This document shows, piece by piece, positions 1 through 30,759 of a DNA stretch of 64,000 nt; the stretch's first letter is position 1, and each line of letters starts with the position of its first letter. The DNA is from Echinarachnius parma (taxonomy: Eukaryota > Echinodermata > Echinoidea > Clypeasteroida > Echinarachniidae). Both the position numbers and the translations under genes were made by a program. Under the pieces are notes generated by a model, which saw nothing but the letters and a program-made list of their open reading frames with translations, ran no database searches and had not been told where the DNA came from. The stretch covers positions 1 through 64,000 of the forward strand of contig JBAMJV010010718.1 in the NCBI GenBank assembly GCA_037951105.1, given 5' to 3'.

Positions 1-261
1 AATGGAACCCCGGCCCAGATTACAAACCATTACAACAAACCATTACAACCGACACACTAAGGAATGGTTCACAAAGATTGTAAATTGGACTGACATTTAT
101 GGTAGGCCATTTGCAGCCATTTGGAATAAGCTATATTCATTAGCAGAAGTGCAAATATCTTAGACTTTTACACGCGTGAAATCTCCTTAATAATAGAAAG
201 TTTTGATGACTTTTAATTCAATTTTATGCTGTGTTGTAATTATGTTATAATTTGTACATGA

Positions 262-299
262 TTATGGTTCCACTTAGAATCTTTGTGAAACACCCCAGG
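262..299. mobile_element. End of the TTAGAATCTTTGTGAAACACCCC repeat family
   Basis: CTTAGAATCTTTGTGAAACA followed by CCCC matches the right terminus of the complete element at 25519-25875. A weaker partner (GGTTCACAAAGATTGTAA, 64-82) may be the left end. Confidence 0.6.
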
Positions 300-317
300 T
301 CTAGGTTTGGTTTGTAT

Positions 318-609
318 GGGCGTCAACATAGCGGGGGACGGGGGACCATGTCCCCCCGCATTTGAAAGTAAAGGGGATTGTCCCCCTCACTTTTTCATAT
401 GTGTATACATTCATGTTTGATTCCAGTACACTTCATTTTAATAAAAATGAATTTAAAATAAATGTCATATGATATGTGAAATGTATGTCTCCAGGCATGC
501 ACCAAATCACACAATTACACGCCCAAACCCCCGCTCGGTCGCTTCGCTCCCTCGTAATGTCCCCCCCCCCCCCCCCCCCCCCCCACTTTTGAGAAGCTGT
601 TGACGCCCT
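318..609. mobile_element. Short inverted-repeat element with internal poly-C
   Basis: The termini GGGCGTCAACA (318-328) and TGTTGACGCCC (599-609) are perfect inverted repeats. TTGTA lies beside both ends, a possible target duplication. The interior has a poly-C run at about 560-584 and no coding capacity. Confidence 0.75.
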
Positions 610-1119
610 TGTAGATTTGCAAGCTGTGCCATGCACTGCACGACTCGGTGCGACGCGCCGAGCGTAGCCGGTGCGTCGTTAGCCATAGGTTGGCGAATTT
701 TTGTTGGACGAAATTTATCAATGATCAAGCAGCTTTTCATTGAAGATGACATACTGGATCTGATTGATTAACATTTAATATCTATATTCGGATTTCCGAG
801 GTTTTATGGTATGTATTATCGTAATTTGTCTTTATTTTCGGCATTACAGTACTTTTTCGATACCCTTTGTTTGTGGATGTGTAATCAACATATGATGCAT
901 GGTGTTATTTGAACTGATTACGAGTTTGATTGTGGCTGTTGAATTTGTGTAAGAAAAGTTCCTGACTGCAATCCAATCGCCAGTGCAGTAAGTCGTGTCG
1001 CACGGTGTTCTATCTTTTCCTGCCCGGCTACTTCGGCATGAAATACCATAGCCAGAGGGTAGGAACTTGAGAGCAGCACGCAGTAGGCCAATCCGTGAAT
1101 TACACTCATATAAAGTAGG

Positions 1120-1176
1120 GGCACTGATTTTCCGCGATCGCGGAAAATCGCGGAAAATCGCGGAATTGACCATTTG

Positions 1177-1245
<69 letters not shown>

Positions 1246-1652
1246 GTTTTTTTTTTTTTTTTTTTCCTCTTTCTTTTTCGACCCCGTTCCAAAGAAAACG
1301 AAACCGGGACCCGATGGTGACGGTGGGGAACCGGTGTGATCGACCAAACCAACTCAGCATTAATCATTATTAAATGAATTTTAAAGATATTTACTCTCTG
1401 GCCTGTGGTAAGTCCTTCCTGATATCAGGCATGACACATTCCCCCCCAAATTTTGATGATTTGTGGGTGAAAATCATGATTTTACCCTACTCATTTAATT
1501 TTGTATGGAGTTCTATGTAAACGGAATTTGCAGTTTTTCACATGTACAAAGTCTATGGCAAAACGGAATTTCCGTTTTTCAGGCAGGTAAAAACGGAATT
1601 CCAGATTTTCTGAAACGGAAAAGGCCTTTTTTTAAAACGGAAAATCAGTGCC
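1120..1652. mobile_element. Inverted-repeat DNA element, hAT-like size of flanking repeat
   Basis: The ends GGCACTGATTTTCCG (1120-1134) and CGGAAAATCAGTGCC (1638-1652) are inverted repeats, and TATAAAGT flanks both sides as a possible 8-bp target duplication. The interior has repeated CGCGGAAAATCG, a long poly-A run (about 1178-1243) meeting a poly-T run (about 1247-1265), and AAACGGAATT motifs. There is no transposase. Confidence 0.7.
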
Positions 1653-1858
1653 TCTATATAAAGTCATAATCATAATCCATTTTAAACATTATATTGACCT
1701 ATTACTAGCAAATTACCGGAGATGATTATCAGAATTGGATTAGAAAGAAAGATGTGTGTTTTCTGTTGTTGTTTTTAAGATGAAAATGAAATGCAAGGCA
1801 GGCCAAATAGCAAGGGCAAGGCAATCCAATTCCAATGCAATGCCAATGGTAATGTCTA

Positions 1859-2587
1859 ACTCTAGTGAACGCTAGCGCGGAGCGCTAGCGTTCTAGGTCG
1901 GGCTAATAGTGCCCCCGAATTTATCATTTTATGTGCACGATAATTGTGCTTAAAATGATACATATGATGTATGATACGGTACTTCTTCTTCCTTGTTAGT
2001 GCAGACTTCATGACTGAAGATTACGCACTTACCACCGATTAGCAGATAAATATGTGATACAACTATGGGGTGAATCAGAATGATGATTTTTTGCTCCATT
2101 CCGCATAAAAATTAGTGATTTATGCACCTCCTCGACTTCTTTCCGTGTCGTATCGCGACTTCTGAACGATCGATGATAGCGCTTTGGTCTCCATTCAAGT
2201 CGCCCGCCGATTCCAAGTAAACGACAGATCGATCTGACGCGTAAGTCCGTACGACCACTAAACGCGCGCGTCAGATCTGCCGTCTATTTGGAATCGGCGG
2301 GCGACTTGAATGGAGACCACCAAAGCGCGATCATCGATCGTTCAGAAGTCGCGATACGACACGGAAATAAGTCGAGGAGGTGCATAAATCACTCATTTTT
2401 ATGCGGAATGGAGCAAAACATCATCATTCTGATTCACCCCATAGTTGTATCACATATTTATCTGCTAATCGGTGGTAAGTACCGTATCATATGTATCATT
2501 TTAAGCACAATTATCGTGCACATAAAATGATAAATTCGGGGGCACTATTAGCCCGACCTATAACGCTAGCGCTAGCGTTCACTAGAG
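1859..2587. mobile_element. Large foldback palindrome, arms about 330 bp
   Basis: The left arm starts CTCTAGTGAACGCTAGCGC and the right arm ends GCGCTAGCGTTCACTAGAG. Matching landmarks run in mirror order through both arms: GGGCTAATAGTGCCCCCGAA, CACCGATTAGCAGATAAATA, ATGCACCTCCTCGACTT and CATTCAAGTCGCCCGCCGAT. The loop near 2238-2270 is only about 30 bases. An 80-codon open frame on the + strand is a by-product. Confidence 0.9.
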
Positions 2588-2964
2588 TAAGGCAATGTCA
2601 TGACATGACATGTCATTGTCATTTGTCAATATTTTCTTTTGTGTTTGTGTTTGTCTTTCACCTTTGACAACAAAAAATGTGAAAAGGTTGCAAAATTATT
2701 ATTTACATTTGTCTATATTTCAACAATGGTGATGTAAGTTGTGTAATTAAGTCGAGAGAAACAATTAAAGTGTCAGTTCTATACTGTTAATGACATTTTT
2801 CCACCCATCCATTTTAGGAAATATATTTCAAGCTCATGCATAGTTTAGAAATTACATTTTACTTTTTAGATAATCAACAATATTATCAATAATATATGAA
2901 ACTTGAAGTTGTTGACTACCGGTAGATAAATCTAAATATCAAAGTTGTAATATGCCAGAATTTC

Positions 2965-2976
2965 CCCCGCCCCCCC

Positions 2977-3007
<31 letters not shown>

Positions 3008-3018
3008 AAAAAAAAAAA
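2965..3018. repeat. Poly-C / poly-A homopolymer junction
   Basis: A run of about 30 C with one G is followed directly by about 20 A. Confidence 0.9.
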
Positions 3019-3571
3019 TCAATAAATTTGTAACTAGATAGTAGATGACAATAATTTAGTGATTTCAATTTGTTAGCATATTTCTTCAACTAACTTACAT
3101 TGAAGAATATTACAAAACAGAATTGATAAATGAAAGTTGTACATGCTACAATGTACCATGACTTCATTGCAATTTCAAGGTGAGAAGGTAAAGAAGGAGG
3201 AGGAGAAGGGACGCTTTTAGTTTTGATAAATATGAATTCTGGCAGCATTTAAATCCTCGCACCAGTACCAACCATATTTCTTTCCTCTTTCCTCTTTTTT
3301 TTTGTCCAGGAATTTAACTTTATTAAAAAGCTAACTTGATGCTGACATGTTGTCATGTTTGAGTTATGGATGGTAATTTACTATTTCACGCAAAATGGTG
3401 CACATCTGTAATTAGATATTTCATATTGTACACTAACATCTCATGTTCTTAATTCTATTCCTGTGTCTGTGTTTGTTTACAGGTCTGTTAGTCTTGTTGA
3501 GCTTCACATGAACTGTTAAGCATCCCATTTCACTGAAGAACTGGATACAGTCACAGAATCACACAATCACC

Positions 3572-22258
<18,687 letters not shown>

Positions 22259-22279
22259 TGAGAGTACCTCGTGTCTTGT

Positions 22280-22965
22280 GAACTGGACTATAGATAGATA
22301 ATAGGTAATGTTCACACGCTTGAACAAACATTTCCTTTGCTACATGTGCCAATAACTGTGAGAAGTTTTTAAATTGTGAAGACGATGTGAGTTTGTTGCA
22401 GCAAACCTCGTGACGAGAATGCTTTCTGAACAGGTAGATAGTTGGATAGTAGACCTGTTCAGACTCTACAAGATGAATGTTTTTCGCTGGCTTTTGTTCA
22501 GCTTAGAGGATATTTCGTGAGCAGGCAGATAGGTGAATAGGTACTAGAAGAGCGCATTCTTAGCTATCTGCACCAACTATGAGATGGAGGGTTGAAGAGA
22601 AAATATTAGCGAGTTCGTCAAAGCAACTCCAATGATATCAATTTGGAAACTGGCGGATAATGGACTTGTTCACATACCACAGAACAAATATTCTTAGTTG
22701 GCTGCAGTGACAGTGAGAATAAGAGGACTGTGTGAACAAGTACATAGGCAGATGATGGACTTGTTCACATACCACAGGACAACCATTCTTCATTGGCTGC
22801 AGTAACAGAGAGAATAAGAGGACCGTGTGAACAAGTACATAAGCAGATAATGGACCTGTTCAGACACTATGAAAGATCGCCGTGATTATCCGGAGTTGGC
22901 CAAAGCAACACATGTAAAGAATTCTGTGTTTAACAGATAGGACAAGAAAGGACATGTTCATAGCA
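22280..22965 (+). repeat. Diverged array of about 100-bp units resembling exon 17
   Basis: About six units follow the stop codon. Clear ones begin near 22670 and 22767, 97 bp apart, and read CACATACCACAG, ATTCTTAGTTGGCTGCAG, GAGAATAAGAGGAC and GTGTGAACAAGTACATA. They resemble the end of exon 17 and its flank (ATTCTGAGCTGGCTACAGC ... GATGAGAG ... TTGTGAAC ... AGATAATAGG). Older units lie at 22390-22660 and one after 22860. The array is probably in the 3' UTR. Confidence 0.75.
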
Positions 22966-24416
22966 GGTAATGCTCTTAGTCAAATATCATGTTTTTAAGT
23001 TGCAGTAGGCTTGTGCTATGGTATGGATTAAATGCACTGATAAAATACCTTTATACCCCTTACTCCTGAAACTGAAAGAGTCATATGCCCAGTCATGCAC
23101 TATAATGCAGTCACTTGAGGTCTTAACTCTTAACGTGCCAGAGATGTTAATGCTCTATGGCATTTGTGCGTATTGTAACTCGCAAAAATGCGAGCTTGGC
23201 ACTCTTAAGAGTTGATCCAAACGCATACAGAGCCAAATCAACTCAATCCAACTGGTTTTGTATCGGTTTGGGTAAGCATGCGTTGCCTCACAACTCTGAT
23301 AAATTCATCATTGCGTATCTGGAGGCATTACAACACATTCTAAACTATATTTTACTGAGGAGATTGTGCCACATTAATTTTGTTGTAATATTAGCTAAGC
23401 AATACAATGCCATATTAATTTATTTGTATTGGGTTTTCCAGTGGACATGATAATAAGGAGCGTATAACAACTAGAAACTATTTTTATGACCAACTTTTTA
23501 TACATAAATTTTACTATTACATGGTCAACTGCTGCCTGGATTAATATTTTGAGAAAAACACATTGCTCTTAAGATGTATAAACCTTTTTTTAAATAGAAA
23601 AGTGATATAAGATTCACAAAGGTTAACTTTGTTGAGTGTACCGTATTAATGTATGTTGTGGGTATTATTTATTGTGTTATATATGCGTGTGTGTGTGTGT
23701 GTCAATCGTTATAACCGGAGCTTTAAAATGCTGTGACAAACAATGTTGATGTCAGAAATATTCATTCATTCATTCATCCATTCATGCTGTAGATATAGAA
23801 ATGCAAGTTAAACCCATTACGTAGTCATAGGATTCAGGTGTTACCTGTATTTATTTTTGTTTGATTCCAGATGAGCCCATTTTTCTTATATCATTTTCAT
23901 TTATTTGATATATTTTCTGTCAGTTTCCCCTATGTTTGAAATCACTTTATATTTTTAAAAATGCTGTTTTGACCTTGTTTGATCCTACGCACTTATCCCC
24001 ATAAGCTCTTTTTATCCTTGGGGTTTGTGACAGGTTTATGTAGCTTCTTAATACTAGCATAAGCTTTGAATAGGGTTTCTGCCATTAAAATCAAGCATGC
24101 TTTGAATTTTGTATTACTGATTTATTTGAAGTCTATTTTTTCATCTACAGCAAAATCCAAAACTTGTTTTCATAGACTATTTACATCATTATTGGAAAGA
24201 TGTTAGCTAAATGATTCATAATATGTGTTTTGTTGATTGTCTTTTTTAAAATACATGTATAACATTCATGTTCTTTATGTATTAATCATGATCGTTGTCT
24301 TTCTTAATTTGTTCCACTGAAAACAAGTAAGTGAACATATTTAAAAGACATTTTGGTGCTATTCCTATTTTAATGATTTATTTGATTATTTAATGTAAAC
24401 TTAATAATATTGACAC
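22966..24416 (+). other. Presumed DPP 3' UTR or downstream DNA, no gene seen
   Basis: AT-rich sequence without conserved coding signal. There is an ATTAAA at 23027-23032, a short (GT)n at 23690-23702 and an (ATTC)n run at about 23762-23785. The poly(A) site of the DPP gene cannot be fixed from sequence alone. Confidence 0.4.
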
Positions 24417-24568
24417 TAACATAAAGATTCATGATTAATTGTACGATCGATCAATTGATCATGCGATCAATTAATTGGTTGTCCGATCTATTAATCAATC
24501 GTATGATCAATTAATCAATCGTACGATCGATCAATTTACCATATGATTAATCATGAATCTTTATGTTA
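24417..24568. repeat. Palindrome with GATC-rich core
   Basis: TAACATAAAGATTCATGATTAAT and its exact reverse complement bound a core of near-palindromic GTACGATCGATCAATT and ATCAATTAATCAATCG repeats. Confidence 0.9.
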
Positions 24569-25180
24569 CGGGACCTGTCAAACGATTAAATTTGTTATTT
24601 TAAAGTTCATTTTTTATTGTGATTTTTAATTTCTTATTTATTGCCACTTTTCATGCAAGATTGTCTAATATTACAGTGAATGATTTAGTACACAAAGCAT
24701 ACCATACTTTAATAGTGTTTTGTTTATGTCTGAGCAAGCAAGCTATTTAGTCTGCATCTTCCTCGTCTCAAGTACCTACATATTGCAAGTTTTATTGGTT
24801 TTCAAAAGCTATTTTAATATGCATTGATATATGTGCGTCCATGAATATGTTTGTGTATGTTATTCATGAAATGGATTTTATTACATCTGTAAACGCAGGT
24901 ACATTTTAATTTGATTGTAGCCATATTATACAGCTACTGTAGGTTTGTGTTGTCTCTGTATAATTGGAAAATTTCTTCAGTTTAATGAAGGTATTACATT
25001 GGGCTGTATGGCTAAATTGCATATACATGTATGTATGTATATTCCAAGCTGATGATGCAGCTTCATATGGGCATTTTACAATTTATTTTTAATTGTGGTA
25101 ATTTTTAAGTCATAGTGATTTATTTTTGCTTTTCCTTTAGAAAATTATATATTTGTATTCTCTGATTCACTTTTATTTCT

Positions 25181-25342
25181 GGGCCCCGTTTCATAAAATT
25201 TGTCATATTGTTGTAAATATCCAATTATCATTACTACCATGGCAATGACTACAGTATAATACTCCATGTTGATTGGCTGTTGACTTAGATACAATAATCA
25301 GACATTTACAATAATTGAAACAAGTTTTATGAAAAAGGCCCC
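25181..25342. mobile_element. GGCCCCGTTTCATAAAA family MITE, copy 2
   Basis: Starts GGGCCCCGTTTCATAAAATT and ends AGTTTTATGAAAAAGGCCCC. It shares the TACCATGGCAA and ATTGGCTGTTG sections with copy 1. Confidence 0.85.
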
Positions 25343-25518
25343 AGACTTTTCCTCTTCTTGTGGGGTTCTTTTTAGAATTATGCTGCGAATGAATATGGGA
25401 CAAAGTGCATTTTTATCATAAACAGTGTTTTTCTTGTCTACCCCTCTCCTTTGTCTTTGTCAAAGTTTTTAAACTCATTTGCTCGCCATTCCTAGGGAGA
25501 TATTATCCTCCCAAATTC

Positions 25519-25875
25519 TACCAGGGGGGTGTTTCACAAAGATTCTAAGTTGATCTTAGCACTAAGATGGTCTTAAATATTATGGAAAGCCATTAGTGTC
25601 TTGAAACAGTTTTTATAAAAATTTATGTTGAAATGCATAAAATGTTGATTCAAATCATATATATTTTCTAATTATCAAAGAGATTCATAATATTCACATA
25701 AAATTCATGAAATCTCTTTGATAATTAGAAAATATATATGATTTGAATCAACATTTTATGCATTTCAACATAACTTTTACAAAAATGTTTCAAGACACTA
25801 AGGGTTTTCCATAATATTTAAGACCATCTTAGTGCTAAGATCAACTTAGAATCTTTGTGAAACACCCCCCTGGTA
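25519..25875. mobile_element. Long-arm foldback element TACCAGGGGGGTGTTTCAC
   Basis: Arms of about 165 bp mirror each other nearly base for base, from TACCAGGGGGGTGTTTCACA to TGTGAAACACCCCCCTGGTA. The loop around 25685-25705 is small. A terminus of the same family is at 262-299. Confidence 0.95.
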
Positions 25876-25977
25876 AGAAAGGATTTACAGTGATCCATTG
25901 ACTTCATAAGATTTCTCCAAAAGTGAATTTGACCAAGTTAATGGATCACTTTATAAAGCAAATTGAAAATGTTTTAA

Positions 25978-26268
25978 TCCTTATGGTTATGTTCTGGAAG
26001 AAAATGTATAATTCATGAGTGATGATCTATGTTATAAGTTATTACTTAGTTTATACAATTTGCTTGCAGGAACATTGTTTACAGTGTATGTATTAATAAT
26101 ATAAACAAATTGTACATGCTTATCCTAAGGGTTATGCTCTGGAAGAAAATGTATAATTCATGACTCATGAGCTATATTTAGAAGTCATTACTCAGTTTAT
26201 ACCATTTGCTTGCAGGAACATTGTTTACCATTTATGTATTAACAATATACACAAATTTAAAATGTAAA
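25978..26268. repeat. Two-copy tandem duplication, about 150 bp
   Basis: GGTTATG(T/C)TCTGGAAGAAAA, ATTTGCTTGCAGGAACATTG and flanks occur twice, about 150 bp apart. Confidence 0.9.
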
Positions 26269-26317
26269 ATATGTTTGCTTCAACAAATATATGAAACTAT
26301 GTTTTGAAACACAGTTT

Positions 26318-26743
26318 CAGGGATGCCATTTTGCAGGCAGAAGCCTGAATTCAGGCCCTTGTTAAGCGGTTACCTAGAATTTTAAGATAATTTAAGTTAT
26401 AATTATTGGCAATTCCAGCGTCACGGACATTACAAATTTGAAAATGTTCATGACTTTCCAATACCACTACTAAAAGATGAAATTTGTTATCGTCTAGCTT
26501 TTACTTGGATGACAAAGCAGTGGCCAAGTTGAATATACTCTACAAGTTTCAGAACAATATGTATCATTAATTGTTCGGTTATGCCACAAAATTTTATTGT
26601 TACAGACATTACATATTTTGCAAAATATGTTTTGCAAAATATGTAATGTCTGTGACACTGGAATTGCCTATTTTCCTCCTAAATCAGGTAAGTAACCAAA
26701 TCCAATTTTCAGGCTCTCGCCTTGTAGCTTGCTGGCATCCCTG
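26318..26743. mobile_element. Inverted-repeat element with a second one inside
   Basis: The outer ends are CAGGGATGCCA and TGGCATCCCTG. Inside, 26408-26668 is bounded by GGCAATTCCAGCGTCACGGA and its near reverse complement ending ACACTGGAATTGCC. The inner one also holds a hairpin around ATTTTGCAAAATATG. Confidence 0.75.
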
Positions 26744-26999
26744 CAGCATTTCATTTTTTTCTCCAATAAACAAACAATAATGCTTTGTTATCCTCTGTAC
26801 TAAAAATCGCTCATAAAAACAATTGAATAAAATCAAAGAAGAAATATGCACGAAGAGTGAATACTTTGCTAGTGTTCAAGGGCTATTTAAACCATGTACT
26901 GTATGATCACATCTATATTATATCATGTTAGAAATCAATATTGAAATATGTGATGAATTACTCAAATTTAATGAGTGTTCTGTTATGAAAATGTGGATA

Positions 27000-28860
27000 T
27001 TTACCCAGATCTCCATGCTGTGGTTGTTGTGAATGTTTTTATTGTGTATGTACAGTATGTATGTAGAACTGTGTATATTCAATGTGAATATAGGGAAAAG
27101 ATGTACTGTATATAATTATATAGTTCATATAAAATGACATAAATATGCAGTTAATGAATGTAATCCATGCAAGAACAAGAATATGAAACTTGTAACTACA
27201 AAAAATGTACTTCATATTTGTAAATTTGTTGAAGATGAAAATAGCCACTTTTTGTGATGATATCAATGTAATCACCATATAAAACTACACAAAAGCTTTT
27301 AGATTAATTGTCCATGTGTTTATTTATTTGTTTGTTTTGTTTTACTCAATGTCATCCAATTGTGTTGTATGTTCTGTGAAATTACAAGGGGGAATGTATA
27401 GAAAAGAGTTGTATACAAGTGGAGATTGGGATGAGGAGATTCATTGTAAACAGAAGATACATTGTAGGGTGGGGTGAGACCAGGGAAAGCACTTACATGT
27501 AGAGATGATGCATATTAGGCACTAGGTTATTTAAATCGAACCATCATTGAAACATTAATTATATGGAAAGGGCAGTTTGGAGTGGCAAAAACACAGGTTG
27601 TCCGACATATTTAGATTTGCTGGACCAACCACCCACGACTTCCGGGCGCTCATGGTTATATTGAGGCTGCATGTTTGTTGTTCGAACTAGAAGTACATGT
27701 CCAGAAGCTAATGCCCTCCTCTAGAAAAGTGACAGGATATCCACTTTTCTCTGTAGTCTATTTGTATTTATCACTAGTACAGTATGTCCATTATACTTCA
27801 TATTAACTGCAAGGAGCATTTTTTTCCTTAGAGAGCTGAGAGTTAATGGGCTATCAATTCACCTCAATAATGCTATCTATCTTCTAGAAACTAAGTCTCT
27901 TCTATTGTACTACTTTTACGAAATATCAAGATATATTTTTACAAATGGGATTAGGGAAGGGATAAATGACCCCTTCTTTTCTCCCCAATGAATATTTTGA
28001 CAAATATAGATATCTTCCTGAAATTCCTAGATAAAATTAATTGGGGATAAAACTACAAAATATTGAGACAAATGCGGGTGTCATCCTCAATTTCTCTAAG
28101 AATCTGGTAACTACTGGGGAAGCAGTGAAGATATTTCGTCGGGTGAAAGTGAGAAGGGCGTTAAGTAATTTTTTTCTGCTAAATTGAGTTACATACACCA
28201 TCTTCTAGTTTTGGTCCACCTCTATATGATGCTACATTTTTAGATAATAATTATATCTAATTCGGGGAAATATTCATTTCAAAAAAATATTTAAAAACTA
28301 CATTTGGTTTCTATATGGCTTTCAAACATTAAACATGATTATCTCTGAAGTCCATAAAGTGACTTACAGCCTTCTGTTTCTCAACCAACATTTTTGTATG
28401 TATACTAACAAAGACAAGTGAGGGAAATAATTGAAAGGGAAAAGAGTAGGGCAGAACAGTCAATCTTCATAATAATCTTGGTTCATTCTGCATCTCAGGA
28501 ATAGAAAACTGGAATATATTTGACACAAATTAAAAGCCTGTGTTTCTAAATATGTTCTGACAAATGTCGACGACCAAGATCTGTGTCACAAATGTGCAAC
28601 CATAGAGGGGTTACTTCAAAATAAATGGAATATACACACAGGCCTATCTCTTTTGTGTTATACAAATGAAATGGGTACAATACAGCACAAAATGGTATTT
28701 TCTTACCTACAATATATGTTGTTTTGTACTTTAACTTTTGGATTTTAACTTGGATGGGAATGTTATGGAAGTTTTCGATTTGAGAATGGGTGAGGGAGAA
28801 GTAGAACGGGGTGATAGAAGTTAACATTGTTTCCTAAGGACAAGTGTCACAGTAAAGGGG
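27000..28860. other. Intergenic region, no gene recognised
   Basis: AT-rich between the two converging genes. No splice-bounded frame or inverted-repeat element was recognised. Confidence 0.4.
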
Positions 28861-28871
28861 GATGGACTTCC

Positions 28872-29075
28872 TCCCCCCCCCCCCCCCCGGCTCCCTCCCC
28901 CCACCCCCCCCCCCCCCCCACCCTCAAATACAAGAAAAGGGAAAAGAAGAAATCTTGCTTCCCATACTGCGCCTGCCCCTCATAGTTTTACAAAGAGAAA
29001 GAAAAGGAAAAGAAAGGAAAAGTTGACATGGCTTGCCCCCTGTTTGAACTCTACCATACCCCCCCCCCCCCCCCC
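28872..29075. repeat. Cluster of poly-C tracts
   Basis: C runs at 28872-28888, 28905-28920 and 29058-29076 in C/A-rich surroundings. A single-stranded G-rich partner strand could form quadruplexes. Confidence 0.85.
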
Positions 29076-29346
29076 TCTCCTTACTTTGCCACCAGACCCA
29101 AGTACCCCTTGCTAGTCCCCCACTACCCCTTTGGTGTGATGAGTGTGTGACAGGTGTATGAATCACCCACTGACCTTGGTCAGAAGGGCAGCTGATGGGT
29201 CAGCTTCTACAAAAATAGCAATTTCACATCTTTTTATGTAGGGTCATTGAGGCCGGGGGAAAACTGGGAAAATAACAATAGTGGTCATTGGGATCTTCTA
29301 GAATGAAAGTCAACGCCCTGATTTTTATTGGAAGGACTTTAGTTCT

Positions 29347-29660
29347 TGGGGTGTATTCTGAAAACTATATTTTCTCAAAAAGTGTATCATAACTCTTGTA
29401 CTATCTCTGGAAGTTTGTTGACCCCTACCAGCTGACACGCCTTTGTAAGTGCGATTTTGTCTTATTTTGTCAAAAATGTGTATTCTGAAAACTCTCTTTT
29501 CTTTTATCAATTTTGATTGGCTAACTCAGCAATAATGGGCGTGGTCAGAGAAAGAAAATATACCTTTATGAGTTTTCAGAATACTGATTTATGACAATTT
29601 TAGCAGTGTATTATCTTATGGACTTATGACAAAAGATAATACAGTTTTCAGAATACAGCC
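29347..29660. mobile_element. GTATTCTGAAAACT MITE
   Basis: The ends GTGTATTCTGAAAACTATAT and ATACAGTTTTCAGAATACAG are inverted. The same motif recurs internally (29469 and 29568), giving two nested pairs. Confidence 0.7.
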
Positions 29661-30077
29661 CAGGATATATTTCGGCCATTTTAAAACTAATAATGACAAA
29701 ACGAATGTTTGCATAGCCTTGAAAATTATGTGCTTTTGCAATGTTTATACAAATTTTTCCTCAGCCTTGCAAAGAAGATTATTTTTTTAAGCACCCTCTA
29801 TAAAACCAAATCTATCCCTTTAATGCAAAGAAGTAATTTATCAGATGTGTAAATTCTGCTGGAGAAACTGGATTTTAAAAAAAAATTAATGGGAAAATAT
29901 CCAAAATGCCTATCATACACCACTCCAGACTGTAGATGTTTGTCATCCTGCTTAAATAGGTAATATTTTAGACCAACATGTAAGTGACTTCAAAACAGGA
30001 TTAGTGCCTTTATAGCCATGGGGGCTATTTATGCACTCCACTCCTGGGAAAGGGTCAGTCACCACAGTAGAGATTTA

Positions 30078-30099
30078 CCCCCCCCCCCCCCCCCCCCCA
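30078..30099. repeat. Poly-C run
   Basis: An uninterrupted run of about 22 C. Confidence 0.9.
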
Positions 30100-30607
30100 G
30101 CCTGGATTGTATGTTGCCTTCAAATTGAAGCATACTTAGAATTTCATTTACAGTGCAATGAAAAAAAAAATAGAAGAAGATATTGTGTTGAAACTCATTC
30201 AAAATCAACAGATAAGTAGAGAAAATGTTTTGATTTGACAAAACTCATTAATCCAAATAACTTCAGTAATGTGAAATGAAATGGCTAGGTTATAAATGCC
30301 TTGTTATTACTATTTAAAAAACACCTCAATAACAATTTTTATTTAATTATATTACTAATAAAGCTAGGTTATTACTCTTCAAATTACTCTAAAATTCAGA
30401 CCAGGTGTTTGGTCAAGATAATTATGGACTTGGACAAGTTACCAAAAGATAGATGGGTCGCCTAAAACAACTGTGATGTTTATATTATTAGCAGCAATAA
30501 ATTAATAATGGTCAAGGTAAAGTGCCTTTATTTATGCCATCCAATAAGGACCTTGGCAATAAGGACCTTTCAGCTGTTTGCACTGGGCAATCCAGTAACC
30601 AGGCAGT

Positions 30608-30756
30608 AGGGGGGGGGGGGGCAGTGGTGTAGCTATGGGGAGGGGAGGGGGGCATGCCCCCCAATAATGTGACAAAAACAATATAACAAATACTTAAAGG
30701 AAAATGTGTATATAAATGAAGGAAAACACAAGGTGTGCCCCCCCCCCCCCCCCCAA
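30608..30756. repeat. Poly-G and poly-C runs
   Basis: Poly-G at about 30609-30621 and poly-C at about 30738-30754, with GGGGAGGGGAGGGGGG at 30638-30653 between. GGGGGGCATGCCCCCC at about 30648 is a short palindrome. Confidence 0.85.
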
Positions 30757-30759
30757 TCA

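Noticed and set aside
844-1367. Minus-strand frames with long poly-Phe and poly-Lys
   Set aside because: They translate the poly-A/poly-T tract inside the element at 1120-1652.
2288-2530. 80-codon plus-strand frame
   Set aside because: It lies wholly within one arm of the foldback palindrome and has no protein-like features.
28924-29166. Gly-rich minus-strand frame
   Set aside because: It is driven by the poly-C tracts.
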